In this document: in pieces, positions 36,053 to 48,535 of the stretch
Position numbering within the stretch: position 1 is the stretch's first letter
Layout of the letters: each line of letters opens with the position of its first letter
NCBI RefSeq assembly: GCF_034702125.1
Contig: NC_085867.1
Span: 44,328,187-44,392,186 of the forward strand
From: Engraulis encrasicolus
Taxonomy: Eukaryota; Chordata; Actinopteri; Clupeiformes; Engraulidae
Direction of reading: 5' to 3'
DNA: 64,000 bases
Program-made: the position numbers and the translations under genes
Notes under the pieces: generated by a model
Told to the model about the DNA's origin: nothing
Database searches by the model: none
The model's input: only the letters and a program-made list of their open reading frames with translations

Positions 36053-36866
36053 CGCCACCCACGCTACTTCCACCCCTGTGTGTCTTTTGCTTGTCTTCAC
36101 CCATAGATGGGAGTTAAGTCTGACACATTTTTTGTGCATATGAAGGGTGTTACCAATAAACCATTAAAAAATAAATAAAAAATAAACTGTGTTCAACATA
36201 CAGTATGCATGCATCAATAGATAGTGTAGTTAATTCACGTCAACAGCAATTTACATTCAATTCAATGTCTTTGATGATAATTTGAGGGTTTTTGTGTCTT
36301 TCTGCTGCATGATGTGTTTCTACCAAAATCCTCACACCAAGTTCTCACAGAACAGGATTTCTGTGCAGACAAATCATAATCTTATGTGATCTGCAGTGGT
36401 ATTCGTTTCCATGACAATGGTGACTCGTTTACATCAGTGCCTTAGAAAGTGCAAATATAGAATGTATTATTATCATTATTACAGTATTAGTCTATTATTA
36501 TGATGATAGTGTTAATACTACCACAATTACCATAAATTACCACAATACTCATCATAGTAGTAGCAGTAGTAGCAGCAGTAATAATTTGATACTTCCTGAG
36601 TTGGTTTTGGCTTTGATTTTTATTTGGCTTAGTTTAATGGTCCTTTAATCACATACTAGGTGCAATTTGTGATATTTATCATCCTCAAGGAAGTTAATAC
36701 GCCTCCCGCCACATGACTGCATTCTATTTATTCCCCCGTGGCCCTTCTTTGGCAGTGGCACAAGTGAATAACTTTCCGCGAAATATCCGGGCATTCGGCC
36801 AAACCTGGGGCTGCCTGCTGTCTCCACATCCATCAAGTCCATATTATAATATCCCACAGTCAGCAC

Positions 36867-37121
36867 CAGTGTTGCCAGATGGAAAATGCGTGAATTATTG
36901 TACCAAACCCTCAAATGTATCGTTTTGGGGGCTTTTTGGGAGGAAATTATTATTATAGATATAGATTATTATCGTACAAGACCCAAATTGTTGTTTCAAG
37001 GCATCTAAATGAACTGAATGACAACTGAAATTATCATACATCATGTTTTTTCATCGTACAGACGGGAAAATGGACGAATTATGGAACAAATATGATAATT
37101 ATCGTACATCTGGCAACATTG
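36867..37121. mobile_element. hAT-type MITE, CAGTGTTGCCAGATG family, 255 bp
   Basis: Ends CAGTGTTGCCAGATG/CATCTGGCAACATTG with a perfect 8-bp duplication GTCAGCAC at 36859-36866 and 37122-37129. The interior (AATTATTGTACC/TATCGTACAAG) differs from the CCCGCC type. Confidence 0.9.
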
Positions 37122-37358
37122 GTCAGCACTAACATATTTTGCCACATGTTCTGATGTAGTAGGTGAAGGATTGATGGGAGTCAGTTTATGTTGCATCTTG
37201 GTCGTGCATATTTCTAAACATTTGAAGTAGTTTGCATGTAAAGACATAAACCCCTTAAGACACAGCATTATAAATTCGCTGTTACCAGAATGGCAATGAC
37301 CAAGTCGTAATGTATTACTAAAGGCCCTGTGCACTGTCATAGTAGTGTAGTACTATCA

Positions 37359-37515
37359 GGCCCGCCGGCAAGGGGGGACAAAGGGGTATGTTGTCCTGGG
37401 CCCAGGGAGATAGGGGGCCCAGAATTGGGTCCCCATTACATTGTATGTACTGGGTAGGGGCCCCTTTCAGATGACTTTGTCCTGGGCCCAGCAAAAGCTG
37501 TCAGCGGCCCTGAGT
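37359..37515. repeat. GGCCC-rich interspersed repeat
   Basis: The block runs from AGGCCCGCCGGCAAGGGG to GTCAGCGGCCCTGAG with CAGGGAGATAGGGGGCCCAG inside. It is the best preserved copy in this window of the family also at 5360, 28270 and 39460. Confidence 0.65.
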
Positions 37516-37749
37516 ACTATAGTAGTTAACTTTCAATGTCTATTACAGAGTGCCACAGGAGGTACGGCGTGCATTAAGGGGCTACAGTGATGATTGTGTT
37601 CCTCAGTCTGACAGTTTAGAAAAAAATATCAGAGATGACTGTGATTCCATACTGCTTTAGTAATAAGTAAATCATGTCCACATCATATCCAGTGTTGGAT
37701 TATGTTGCAATCAGCCCTTTTACAACCGTGTCAGGCAGGCATGCCATAC

Positions 37750-38090
<341 letters not shown>

Positions 38091-38346
38091 GCGCGCACTA
38101 CTACTGCCGCCTCTATCCGCAGTCACTGACAGACTCCCCACCAACCTGACAGAAATTAATGATCCATCCTGTGCTCAGATGTCACATGGCGTAGGTATAT
38201 TTTTAGAAAACCTATATGTGTGAATGTAAATGCAGATGTGAAGGCAGTTTGGCACGATTGGTGATTGGTGTCGCTGGTACGGTGGCTGGGCGGGGGGTTG
38301 GTGGGGGAAGGCCTATAAATCCCCTGCTGAGATGAGATCCCGATGC

Positions 38347-38426
38347 ACCGCACCTGCCTGTGGAGAACCAACACACCGGGCTCAGCACCGCACCTGCCTG
38401 TGGAGAACCAACACACCGGGCTAAAC
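38347..38426. repeat. 40-bp direct tandem repeat, two copies
   Basis: ACCGCACCTGCCTGTGGAGA...ACACCGGGCT occurs at 38347 and 38387 with a 40-bp period and no visible mismatch. Confidence 0.85.
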
Positions 38427-38536
38427 CCATTTAAGCCTGATGCTGTGTATACGCTGCCTGGTTACCACCAGACCTAATCACAAGTGAGATAAGGTCTGGA
38501 GACCTGCCTACCGTAAATCGTGTAGGGGTTGTGTGG

Positions 38537-39235
38537 CATACCTGTCAACCCTCCCTATTTTCACAGGAAACTCCCTATTTCTGACTTATTTTTTGCTGCC
38601 TTCCTGATTTGGTATTTTCACACAAAATATCAAGATTTTTCACATTATCAAAAAAAAGCCTCGGTCCAGAAATGATCCCGAAGGCCCTGGCAGTTACCCT
38701 GACAAGCCACAGACCCCTCTACTTATTGCACCAGCTGAAAGAGAGTGTCTTGGTTATCAAGCTATCTGCCAATAGATCTTATGCCATATGCCACCAAGAA
38801 TTCAAGTGCCTTTAAAATATGAGCTCTCACTCTCGGGCTCCGTAGGTGTGCATGTGCCCACTCTTTGCCTCACATAAATCATCAGCTCATACAAACAACG
38901 TTGTACATATGGTAAACAAAAGTCTCTGAACAGCGAATTGTGCAAATTTACCTCATCACAACCTGCATCAGCACAAAGTTTTGCATCAGCCCTAGAGAAG
39001 GGGGAGAAACACATATTTCATTAATTTTTAAAACATGCGATGTGGGGGAATTTTGGACAGGACTGGCCTCGCACACAGACTGTCAGTGTGAAAAGCAGAG
39101 TAGAACGCACACTGACACTGACCTGTCACTGTCGTAATGTTGACTGTCAGGATTTGGCCTATTGAAATTTTCCCTTTTTTTGCTTCAAATCTTGGAAGTT
39201 TGCAGTTTTTTTGTAGCTCAAAGTTGGCAGGTATG
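38537..39235. mobile_element. hAT-type element, 699 bp, CATACCTGTCAAC ends
   Basis: CATACCTGTCAACC at the left and TTTGTAGCTCAAAGTTGGCAGGTATG at the right match the ends of the 31414-32473 element in opposite order. The flanking repeat is TTGTGTGG versus GTATGTGG (6/8). No transposase frame is visible. Confidence 0.75.
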
Positions 39236-39854
39236 GTATGTGGTTTACGATTGACGGCAGCTGTTTATTGGGCGTTACGAATGTGTATCATTTGTCATTC
39301 GTAGCCATAGCCAATCGTGTCAGTTGTATCTATTCAATCAAACTGAAATCATCGCCAGGGAGAGACAGAGACCATGATCCGCTGAGGGTAGACTCCATGC
39401 TGTCTTTCAGATCGGAATGATTGTGCAAAGCAGCATGAGATAGCCCAGGCCCAGGCCCATCCCAGGATCAGATGACTTTGTCCCAGGCCCAAGCCAAAGG
39501 TGCCAGAGGCCCTGCCTGAATGCCATGCCAGGTTTAACTTCCATTCAGCTGTTATGTGCAAAGCTGCCAACTACACACCACTGCCGGGCTCCACCGCACA
39601 CAGCTGCAGGTGGCATGTGACAAAAGCAATTTTTCTACCCCCATAAACGACCCTTGCTCGGCATGCTGTACCAGGATTTTGCTGGTTGTTTTCTCACCGG
39701 GGTTGGGCTGCTAGCCTGGATAGGCAAACAATTCTGTCGGCAGGTCAAAGGGGAAAGAATGTTTCTGGTTTATAATCAGGTAGTGTAATGAATAGCACAA
39801 TAGTCATGTCATGTCAACTCTCGCGCACGCTCCAAACATGACCCTGGCTCACAC

Positions 39855-39872
39855 ACACGCACGCACGCACAC

Positions 39873-39957
<85 letters not shown>
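39855..39957. repeat. (CA)n microsatellite
   Basis: About 50 CA units with CACGCACG interruptions at the start. Confidence 0.97.
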
Positions 39958-39958
<1 letters not shown>

Positions 39959-40019
39959 CGCCACCCAATTGATGAATTTAATTTACCCTCTGAGTCTGAT
40001 CCAACCACTCCTTCTGCCT

Positions 40020-40312
40020 CACCTGAAAGTGAAAATAGCCCAATTGGGAAACTCACACTGTCATTGTGACAGACCACTCCACAGCACACAAGTGTACACT
40101 GCACACAACAAAATTGCATTCATGCCTCACCCGTGCAAGGGGGTAGCCCTCAATGGCGCCTCGAGGGAGCAGTGCGGCGGGACGGTAGGCCTACCATGCT
40201 CAGGGTACCTCAGTCATAGAAGAGGATGGGGCAGAGCACTGGTTAATCACTCCCCCCACCACCCTGGCAGGTCGGGTGTCGAACCGGCAACCTTTGGGCT
40301 ACAAGTCTGACA
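40020..40312 (-). mobile_element. tRNA-derived SINE, diverged 5'-truncated copy
   Basis: Same family as 9208-9549. Minus-strand B box GGTTCGACACC is recognisable, but the A box and the start of the head are missing. Confidence 0.75.
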
Positions 40313-41505
40313 TCTGTTATGATCTGTTACATCAAGTCTGCTATCAATCAGTCAATCAAGCAATTAATTAAAAAAGGAAGGCTAATGACATCATCATACT
40401 ACCTTTTAATTTAATGTGCTTTAATAGGACCTAAGTAATTATTAAATTTACATTAATTTACATGGGCCTAAAATTTACTAGCCTATACATAGCCAGCTAA
40501 AACTGGGTGTATGGTGGATGGTAAATTGAGTTTAAGATTGTGGGCATTGTTGGGAAATAACTACAGTATCAACAAACATAAAGGTCAAGTTTACATACCG
40601 GTATAATGAAAACATGTGCTTTTATTTTGGTACAATCGTGATCAATACGATATTTTCCCTCTCGCACGCCAGAATGAGAATGGTCATTCATTCACTTCTG
40701 CTAGAAAGTTCTGCCGACACAACGGCTATGATAATCTTGCACGAGGCTATTCGTGTGTGTGTGTGTGTGTTTTGTTTTTGTAAAACGTAAATCCTTTATG
40801 AATTAAATTGAGCCCTTTTTGTCGTGTTGGTCCATCTTCTTGTAATGACCTGAAAAAACGGCTGTTTTTCATACCGGGTAACTAGAGCCATGAAAAGTGA
40901 CAGATTTGGATGGAAGAAGGTGAGTTGAGTTCATGTCTGTCTCCTATTATATGATAGAGAGAGAACTAAGTTAGAATCACCAAGAGAGAACAAGGTTTAT
41001 CTTATCGCAAGTTAAATGCTGGTTTTAGTAATACACCTGTCTTCATGTTTAGCCATTGAGAGTGAATGTGTGTAGCCGGTATGTTATGCTAACTGCTGCT
41101 GAGTTGAGCTACCAAGCGGAATGTCAAGCGCGTGCAGACTTCTGTCTACACAACGCCGCCTTGTCAAACAAAGCACAGAGCTCTACGCTCTTGTTATTAG
41201 GTCTGCATGCAATGTTTGTTTGTTATGAGTTTCCAGTAGAGGTAGCTTGTTATGAGTCATTTTTGTTGGCGTAACTCGCTTTGGACCAAAGCTACAGACA
41301 GGGGGGTCAGCTCTATGTTCCCACAGCCCAAATGGTCCCAGATTCTTCCTGCTTCTCCATGTTGTCACAGTGTTACGAAATTATTCAAATATAAGCCCTA
41401 TGCTCTACAACTCCATGTTCCCACATTTCTAAGTAAACTAAAATAACCAATAGACCTGAAAATAATGTTTAAAATCTTAGTAATGTGGGACCAATGGGCT
41501 GTGGG
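40313..41505. other. intergenic, no gene recognised
   Basis: No coding exon or clear element. CTATGTTCCCACAGCCCA (41312) and ATGTTCCCACATTTCTAA (41411) are inverted relative to GGGCTGTGGGAACATAG at 42813-42829, so an older palindromic repeat probably surrounds the next element. Confidence 0.4.
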
Positions 41506-42797
41506 TAGGGTTGCCACCTCACTCTGACAAAAATCCTGGACATTTTGACCATCAAATCGACCTTTTTTCTTAGCGGCGCACGGCCCTTCGCACATCTACC
41601 CAATCACCCTTGTGTGCTGAAAATTGCATTTTTGCCAGCCATTTATTAAGTTAATTGCCTAACAAAATATAACATCCTTATTATTTTGACTATTTCCAAT
41701 ACTTTTTGGCTGTGGACAGGAGGGGGCAGTAGGTCTAGTGGGCACTGGTGAAGGGGGAATAAATACATTCTGTTTGCTTATGTGGAATACAAAAATAAAT
41801 ACTCTAATTTTCACTGTCTCTAAAAATACCTGAATGTAATGATGTAGGGTGGGGTGTCAAACAGCTTCCTTAGAGTGGGATGTGCGTGCTTTGCTCATGA
41901 TTGCCTGTGCATCTGCTGCTTGCTGCTCCTGGCTAAACAAATAGGCTTCATAGGACATGTAACTAGTCCTGTAACTGGGCACATTCAGGAGTAGGAATAC
42001 CATTTGGATTTCATTTAATTCGTCCTGTGATGATTTTGTGAGAAAAAAGCACGGAATTTCTTGGTTTGATGATGGTAGCTCTCTGGTTTGACATAGGATT
42101 TGACATAGATGGTTAAAAATAGGCTAGGCCTATATAAATTTGATTGTATGTAAGCTGACAGACACCTTAATTTCCCTACCTTACTAGGCTACTAAAAGTA
42201 GGGTCTCCTCATATTAGTTCATGGGCTACAATTTCAGAAGCATTTTCGCTGGGCACAGGGAGCAGCTAGCAGAAAATCGATTGGGCATGTTTTTACTCAC
42301 ATCGATATTTCTCTCCTGCATCATGTCGACCCTTTACGCGCCCCCCCCCCCCCCCCCCCCCTTTATTGGCCTGTCACGGTCTCCTGTTGAACTATCGTCT
42401 TTCTACCCATTTCACTTAAAAACTTTAAGTTAAAACTTTCATGCTTTTATTCACTGGATCCGTTCGTTGTCTCGCATAGTTCAACATTCTCTCGGTCTCT
42501 CTCCACCTCATCATCAACACTCCGAAATCCGAATGAACCGCGCGCCAGCCCCACCAGACGAGCTTGCTGCGTAATTTGTCTAGAACTTGAGCCAATGAGA
42601 TCGGTGCATACACTTACGGACGTAGGGACGCTGCAATTTAGTACTGACTGTAGCCTACTGATGATTGAAATACAGATTTTGCCTATTATGTACAAAATTC
42701 CGGGACATTCAGTGTCCCGGATTTTTACTCTTTCTTTCCGGGACAGACCATAAAAATCCGGGACAATCAGGAAAATCCGGGACGGGTGGCAACCCTA
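41506..42797. mobile_element. hAT-type element, 1292 bp, TAGGGTTGCCACC ends
   Basis: TAGGGTTGCCACC and GGTGGCAACCCTA are inverted ends. A perfect 8-bp duplication GCTGTGGG lies at 41498-41505 and 42798-42805. The right part contains CCGGGAC/AAAATCCGGGAC motifs. A C17-19 run lies at 42342. A further left end TAGGGTTGCCACATTTC at 42987 belongs to a second, degraded copy without a visible right end. Confidence 0.85.
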
Positions 42798-43934
42798 GCT
42801 GTGGGACCAATGGGCTGTGGGAACATAGACACGCTCCCCAGACAGGCTAATTATCACTCCGGGTTTCATCATCAACAGTGCAGACAACGTACACGCAGAA
42901 GGTGCTGCCGTGGACAGCGCGCACACACACTTTCATTTGATGCTGTTGTCCACATTGGCTACATATTTTATACCGGTAGTTGTCTAGGGTTGCCACATTT
43001 CAGTGGTAAAAACCGGGACACATTGACGCGCGATTGCGAAACATTAATGATATGTGTTCATTTCAATGGATACATATCAATCAAAGTTTTATTACAGACT
43101 CCAACTTCCAATTTGACATACAAACATGGACAATACAAATACAATACATAAAGTGTAACAGGTGTAAAAATCACTTCCTACCATTGTAGTGTTATAGCCT
43201 CAACAATAGTGTTTCCTCTCATTACTGGTTTGTGTACCTAAAATGGGACTATTTTACAAGTCTGTCCTTCGTTCTTCATATGTAGGCCTATTGCTGCATA
43301 TTGTGCTGAGCTACAATATTATAACCTTACTCTCCCCTCTGAACTGTCTAACATCAGCAGCGATTCTACCCATTTGGTGTCCCTGGGCAAAATACATGGG
43401 GCCCTTTTGAATTACTTTCGCAGGTATTTAATTGACCATGGCAGTGCTGAGTTCTTGGGGGCCTACAATGGGCTAATTTGGCAGGGCCGTAGCAGAGAGA
43501 GTAGAGAGAGAGAGAGGTTCCATTGGCCCATTGTTTCCGGGTTCTATTATTGCAAGGGGGAGGGGGGGGAATCCCCCTTTAGGCAGACCTAGGCAGACCT
43601 AAGGACTGTTCTATTCATTGTAGGAGTATTATGACTCGCACCTTTAGGCAGACCGGAACCTGGTTAGGTGCCAATAGCAACCTATTACATTGGCATATCT
43701 CTATATACTTAAAGAATCTCTGGCCGTAGGCAACTGCCTGGCCTGCTTATTGGTAAACCTGGCTCTGTCTAACAATTGGTTTAATGTCGATATCACTGTA
43801 AATTGGTCTGTAAACTGTAAGCATACTTTTCTGAAACAGACCATTAAAAAACTGGGACAATCCGGAAATCAGAACTCTTGGAGGGGAAAGGATAACCCCT
43901 AAAAGTTAAAATACAGTAATGTGAACAATGTTGG

Positions 43935-44218
43935 CAGGGCCGGATTAAGATGGCCCAGGTTCCTCTGGGATACAGGTTGCGATAGGCCCCCTGCAGAAAA
44001 AAAAAATCATAAACACTCAAAACACTCTGAGTGATTAGTTTAGTTAAGTCTGCCCCCTATATATAGAGAGGAGTATTAACAAGAGGTGAATTTTTCATTA
44101 CTGCAACTGCTATTCATCAAAATTGTACCCCCCTTTGACAAAGAAGGGGGCCCCTGGCAGGTGGGGGTCATATCATATAGGCTGCAGCCATATCTAGCCT
44201 GTGCGTTAAGCCGGCCCT
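43935..44218. mobile_element. MITE with CAGGGCCGGATTAA ends
   Basis: CAGGGCCGGATTAAG at the left is inverted as TTAAGCCGGCCCT at the right. The hAT-like terminal CAGGG is present, but I could not find a clean 8-bp duplication. Confidence 0.6.
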
Positions 44219-44531
44219 AACTGTTGCGTTTCACTTCCTTATACTGTGACCAAAAAAGTGTTCAGTAAAAAAAATCCTTAAATTACAATTCTTATTTTCA
44301 CTTTCAGACTGTGAGTGACCTGACGAAATGGGCAGCAGATGTATGCTGACTGCAGATGCACTGCAGCTCCTTGTCTCCTCTCTTCAGGGTGGCAGTCTAT
44401 TCTGCTGCTTCCTTCCCACTCTGCAGGTACTGGTAAGTCAATCAATCAAAAATGTATTTATATAGCACAATATCAATTCACAACCATCCAGATGACTCAA
44501 AGTGCTCTCAAATATTCATGTGAGAAAGTGC

Positions 44532-44534
44532 TCA

Positions 44535-44616
<82 letters not shown>
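44532..44616. repeat. (CA)n microsatellite
   Basis: About 42 CA units. Confidence 0.97.
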
Positions 44617-44617
<1 letters not shown>

Positions 44618-44926
44618 CTGCAGTTGGTGATGAGAACTATATGCTTGTTCACACATCACTGGTAACCACTGGTAAGTTCAGTTCAGTTTACTGTATTGGT
44701 ACCCTTAAGTAAACTGGTTATGCCGTTCGAGAGAGAGATGGGTGTCCTTACATATACACTACATACACCTGACACATGTAACATGGGATCTAAAATATGC
44801 GGTATACACAAGAATAAATAGTACAGGGACAGTGCTGACATATAACATATAAAACGTGCACAAACACACATAAAGGTCAGGTAAGGTAAGCAGGTAAGTC
44901 GCACAAAATCTACCTGTAGTCCCTTG

Positions 44927-45072
<146 letters not shown>

Positions 45073-45154
45073 TATGACACACAGCCCAATTTCACTTCAA
45101 CACACACACGTGCGTATGTACGTCACAATTTCATATGAATGTCTCAGTGAACAA

Positions 45155-45235
45155 TCAAAGTCAAGTTAGCTTTTATTGTCACTTTCTTCATATGCACAAG
45201 TCAAACAACTGACAAAAGACATACTACACGTGTGG
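45155..45235 (-). mobile_element. retroposon 3' end, minus strand
   Basis: The reverse complement reads GTGCATATGAAGAAAGTGAC then AATAAAAGCTAACTTGACTT, the same terminus as at 29550-29600. Confidence 0.55.
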
Positions 45236-45346
45236 AAGTGCAAGTGATGGAGAGGCTTTGGTTGTTGTGGCTAAACGTGAGCGTCTTGAAGGTGTTGTGG
45301 CATTGTGTGCATCCTCCACAACGGGAGTTCCCCGTCGGTAATGGAC

Positions 45347-46123
45347 TTAAAGGATTTATCCGGAGTTGGAACAAGTTTGCCTGATTTTTGCATGTTTGGG
45401 ATGAAATACAGTCACTCTAGAGCAAAATCAAGGCAAAAGGATGCGTTTTGAGAAAGTTTGATAATATCACGTTAGCCTCGTTAGCCATATCAGCTATGCA
45501 ATATGAAAGATGCGGGCATCGTTTTTCGGCGGTTACACACATTTCAAAAACACAACATTTTAAAGTCTTGCACAGCTCAAAACAACGTCACACGTACCTC
45601 ATAATATGTTGAGGGTATCCACATATAAACCGAAGTGTCCAAAGCCCTTGATGTTTTCTTGAAAGGTCTGCAGAATGTGTTTTGTGAAGCTACTACCTTG
45701 AGAATATCTAAATTACGGTCAAGACAACTATTTGACACTAAAGTCCACCAAGTAGATTGCCGAGTGCGTCGCACCATCAGCTGTGGTTACTCGCTATGGA
45801 AATAATCATAGCTGATGATGCAACGCTTTGGACACTTCGGTTTATGTGTGGATACCCTCAACATATTATGAGGTACGTGTGACGTTGTTTTGAGCTGTGC
45901 AAGACTTTAAAATGTTGTGTTTTTGAAATGTGTGTAACCGCCGAAAAACGATGCCCGCATCTTTCATATTGTATAGCTGATATGGCTAACGAGGCTAACG
46001 TGATATTATCAAACTTTCTCAAAACGCATCCTTTTGCCTTGATTTTGCTCTAGAGTGACTGTATTTCATCCCAAACATGCAAAAATCAGGCAAACTTGTT
46101 CCAACTCCGGATAAATCCTTTTA
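45347..46123. repeat. 777-bp inverted repeat with 299-bp near-identical arms
   Basis: Left arm 45347-45645 and right arm 45825-46123 are reverse complements apart from two substitutions and one terminal indel by eye. The 179-bp spacer has short related motifs (GCACCATCAGCTGTGG/ATAGCTGATGATGC). No coding frame, no recognised transposon end and no clean target duplication. It is either a very young foldback element or an arm pair maintained by gene conversion. Confidence 0.9.
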
Positions 46124-46758
46124 GTCTCTGTGATGTTCTTCTGGGTCTGTGTACTGTATCTCTATATCCCTGTATCTCTGTATCTGTATTAACCCATTGT
46201 GTCCTGGAGACACATATACAGGTTTTTCAGGATTTTGCGATTTTAGCTGTTTTATTAACTATTTGGGTATGTTAGAGCTGAATGAACACATTACAATGCA
46301 AGGGAATGGTCTTGGCTTTCAAATGCAACTCATTTCATGTTTGTATGTGCTTCGGAGGTGGAGATACTTAGGATTTATTAGGAAGAGGGTACCCTTTCCC
46401 AAAAAGGGCTTAGGACAAAATGGGTTAAAGAAAAACAGCAAAACAGTCAGTGTGCGGGAGCAGAAATCCAAGTTTATACATGTGTGTGCATTGCAATTTC
46501 ATATTCATATCTGATTTAAAGTGTCTCTATGTAGTTTGTGTGATTTTGCGTGGTGCCCACGCATCCCAGCCCATCCCAGCAGCTCATACAAATCTGAATA
46601 TGTCTCCTGCAGGATGTAAAGTACCATTTTCTAATGAGAGGTGTTTTTTTTTCCCATGACACTCCTTTGGGTTGGTCAGCCATGTGGGAATGTGGGAATT
46701 TCTGACAGCAAACCACAATAGTGGTCTGGAGAGTCACCGTTCACTGCCCGTCACAGCC

Positions 46759-46762
<4 letters not shown>

Positions 46763-46845
<83 letters not shown>

Positions 46846-46868
46846 TGTGTCTGTGTCTGTGTCTGTGT
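46763..46868. repeat. (TG)n microsatellite with TGTGTC end
   Basis: About 40 TG units followed by several TGTGTC units. Confidence 0.97.
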
Positions 46869-47529
46869 GTTTAATCAAAGTAAAGCCCCCCTCAGCCTGT
46901 TTGCTGAACATGAGCTTTGACCTCTAGCTGGTTTAACCGACCAGAAATTAACAGTTTGTGGTAAACTAAATTAGAAGGTAATCCATTGGGTGTTTCAATG
47001 GCTGAGTAGCGTGCATACATGTTGCACACTGTACACAGCTCTGATACAGTCTCCCAGGTTTGCAGCACTCAATAAGCAACACAAGTGCACCGTAAACGAC
47101 ATTCAGGATTTAGGATTGCTTATAAAGTGGGGGTGGTGTGAGGACTGTGCAGCTCGTGAGGTCTTCCCCAAGTAGAGAGGCTGATTTACTGCCAAGGGCC
47201 TTTCAACACCAACCCCCCCCCCCCCCCAAACCCCCTGGGAATTTACTGCACTGCACTGCGGGGCACGCAGCAGGACCTTCACCCAAGCACGTTACACAGA
47301 AGGCAAAAAACGACCCTAATTTGTCCTGATTTATGATGCTCATCAATTACATATATTTAACGGTAACACTTCACTTGACGCCGGTGTCATATGCATGCCA
47401 TTACAGTGTCATAATAGTGTCATGGCACAGTTATGCATGTGTCATAATAATTACATAATAACATTATGTCCATGTCATAAACATTTTATGACTGTTGGCC
47501 TTATGTGACATTCGCATATGGCAAAGAGA

Positions 47530-47655
47530 AGCTTGTGTGTGCGGGGTGGTAGTGGTGGTGGTGTGTGTGTATGTGGGTGTGTGGGGGGTGGTAATGGTGG
47601 TGTGTGGGGGGTGGTGGTGTGTGTGTGTATGTGTCTGTGTCTGTGTCTGTAACTC
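47530..47655. repeat. G/T-rich simple sequence
   Basis: GGTGGTGGTGTG and GTGTGGGGGG variants, with TGTGTCTG units at the end. Confidence 0.8.
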
Positions 47656-47794
47656 ATTATAACTGATTCAGATTCTTGTCTATAATTTACAATATCATCC
47701 TGTAACTACCTGTAACGTCTGTCTTGAGCAGGCCTGGTGTCCTACTCCTGAGCCTGGCTTTTCTCTGGACTCATCCAAAACACATTCCTGTATG

Positions 47795-47795
<1 letters not shown>

Positions 47796-47847
<52 letters not shown>

Positions 47848-48120
47848 TAATAATGATGATGGTGATGATGATGATAATACTACTTGTATTTGTATAGCAC
47901 TGTATCATCTAAGGCATACAACTCAAAGTGCTTAACAAACGGGAAAAAAACATAATTGTTAGAGATGGATTTAAAAGGAGAGGTAGAGAGGAGAGGCAGA
48001 AATAGCAGGAAGGTAGAGGAAGAAGATATAGATAGAGAGATTGTAAAGTCATAACGTTTAACGTAGGTTAGGTCCAGGATTCTTAGAGGCATAATATAAC
48101 TGTTTGTTATGCTGTTGAGA
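47796..48120 (-). mobile_element. retroposon 3' end with (ATT)n tail, minus strand
   Basis: Reverse-complement copy of the family at 11940-12480. A (AAT)n/(ATG)n tract at 47796-47880 is followed by TTGTATTTGTATAGCACTG and CAACTCAAAGTGCTTAA. Confidence 0.65.
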
Positions 48121-48276
48121 TGGGTACACTGAACTTGAACCTGATCAACTTGAACTTCACTCAGCATAGTGGCTTTTGACACTCCTGGACACTTTTGGAC
48201 ACCTTTTAACTTTGGACTTTTTGGCTGCTCTGTGCTTGCTCTTAGCTACAGTATTGCACATACTTCTCATCACCAA

Positions 48277-48279
<3 letters not shown>

Positions 48280-48375
<96 letters not shown>

Positions 48376-48482
48376 TGAGTGAGTGAGTGAGTGAGTGATT
48401 GAGTGAGTGAGTGAGTGAGTGAGTGAGTGAGTGAGTGAGTGAGTGAGTGAGTGAGTGAGTGAGTGAGTGAGTGAGTGAGTGA
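48280..48482. repeat. (TG)n then (GTGA)n microsatellite, left copy
   Basis: About 46 TG units, then about 27 GTGA units from 48373, followed by a 72-bp unique segment (48483-48554, starting AGATCTGAATGTAGGTAAG). That segment is repeated after the retrotransposon at 50034-50105. Confidence 0.95.
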
Positions 48483-48535
48483 GAGATCTGAATGTAGGTA
48501 AGAGTGAGCTCTATGGGTAATATACTGTATGTGTA

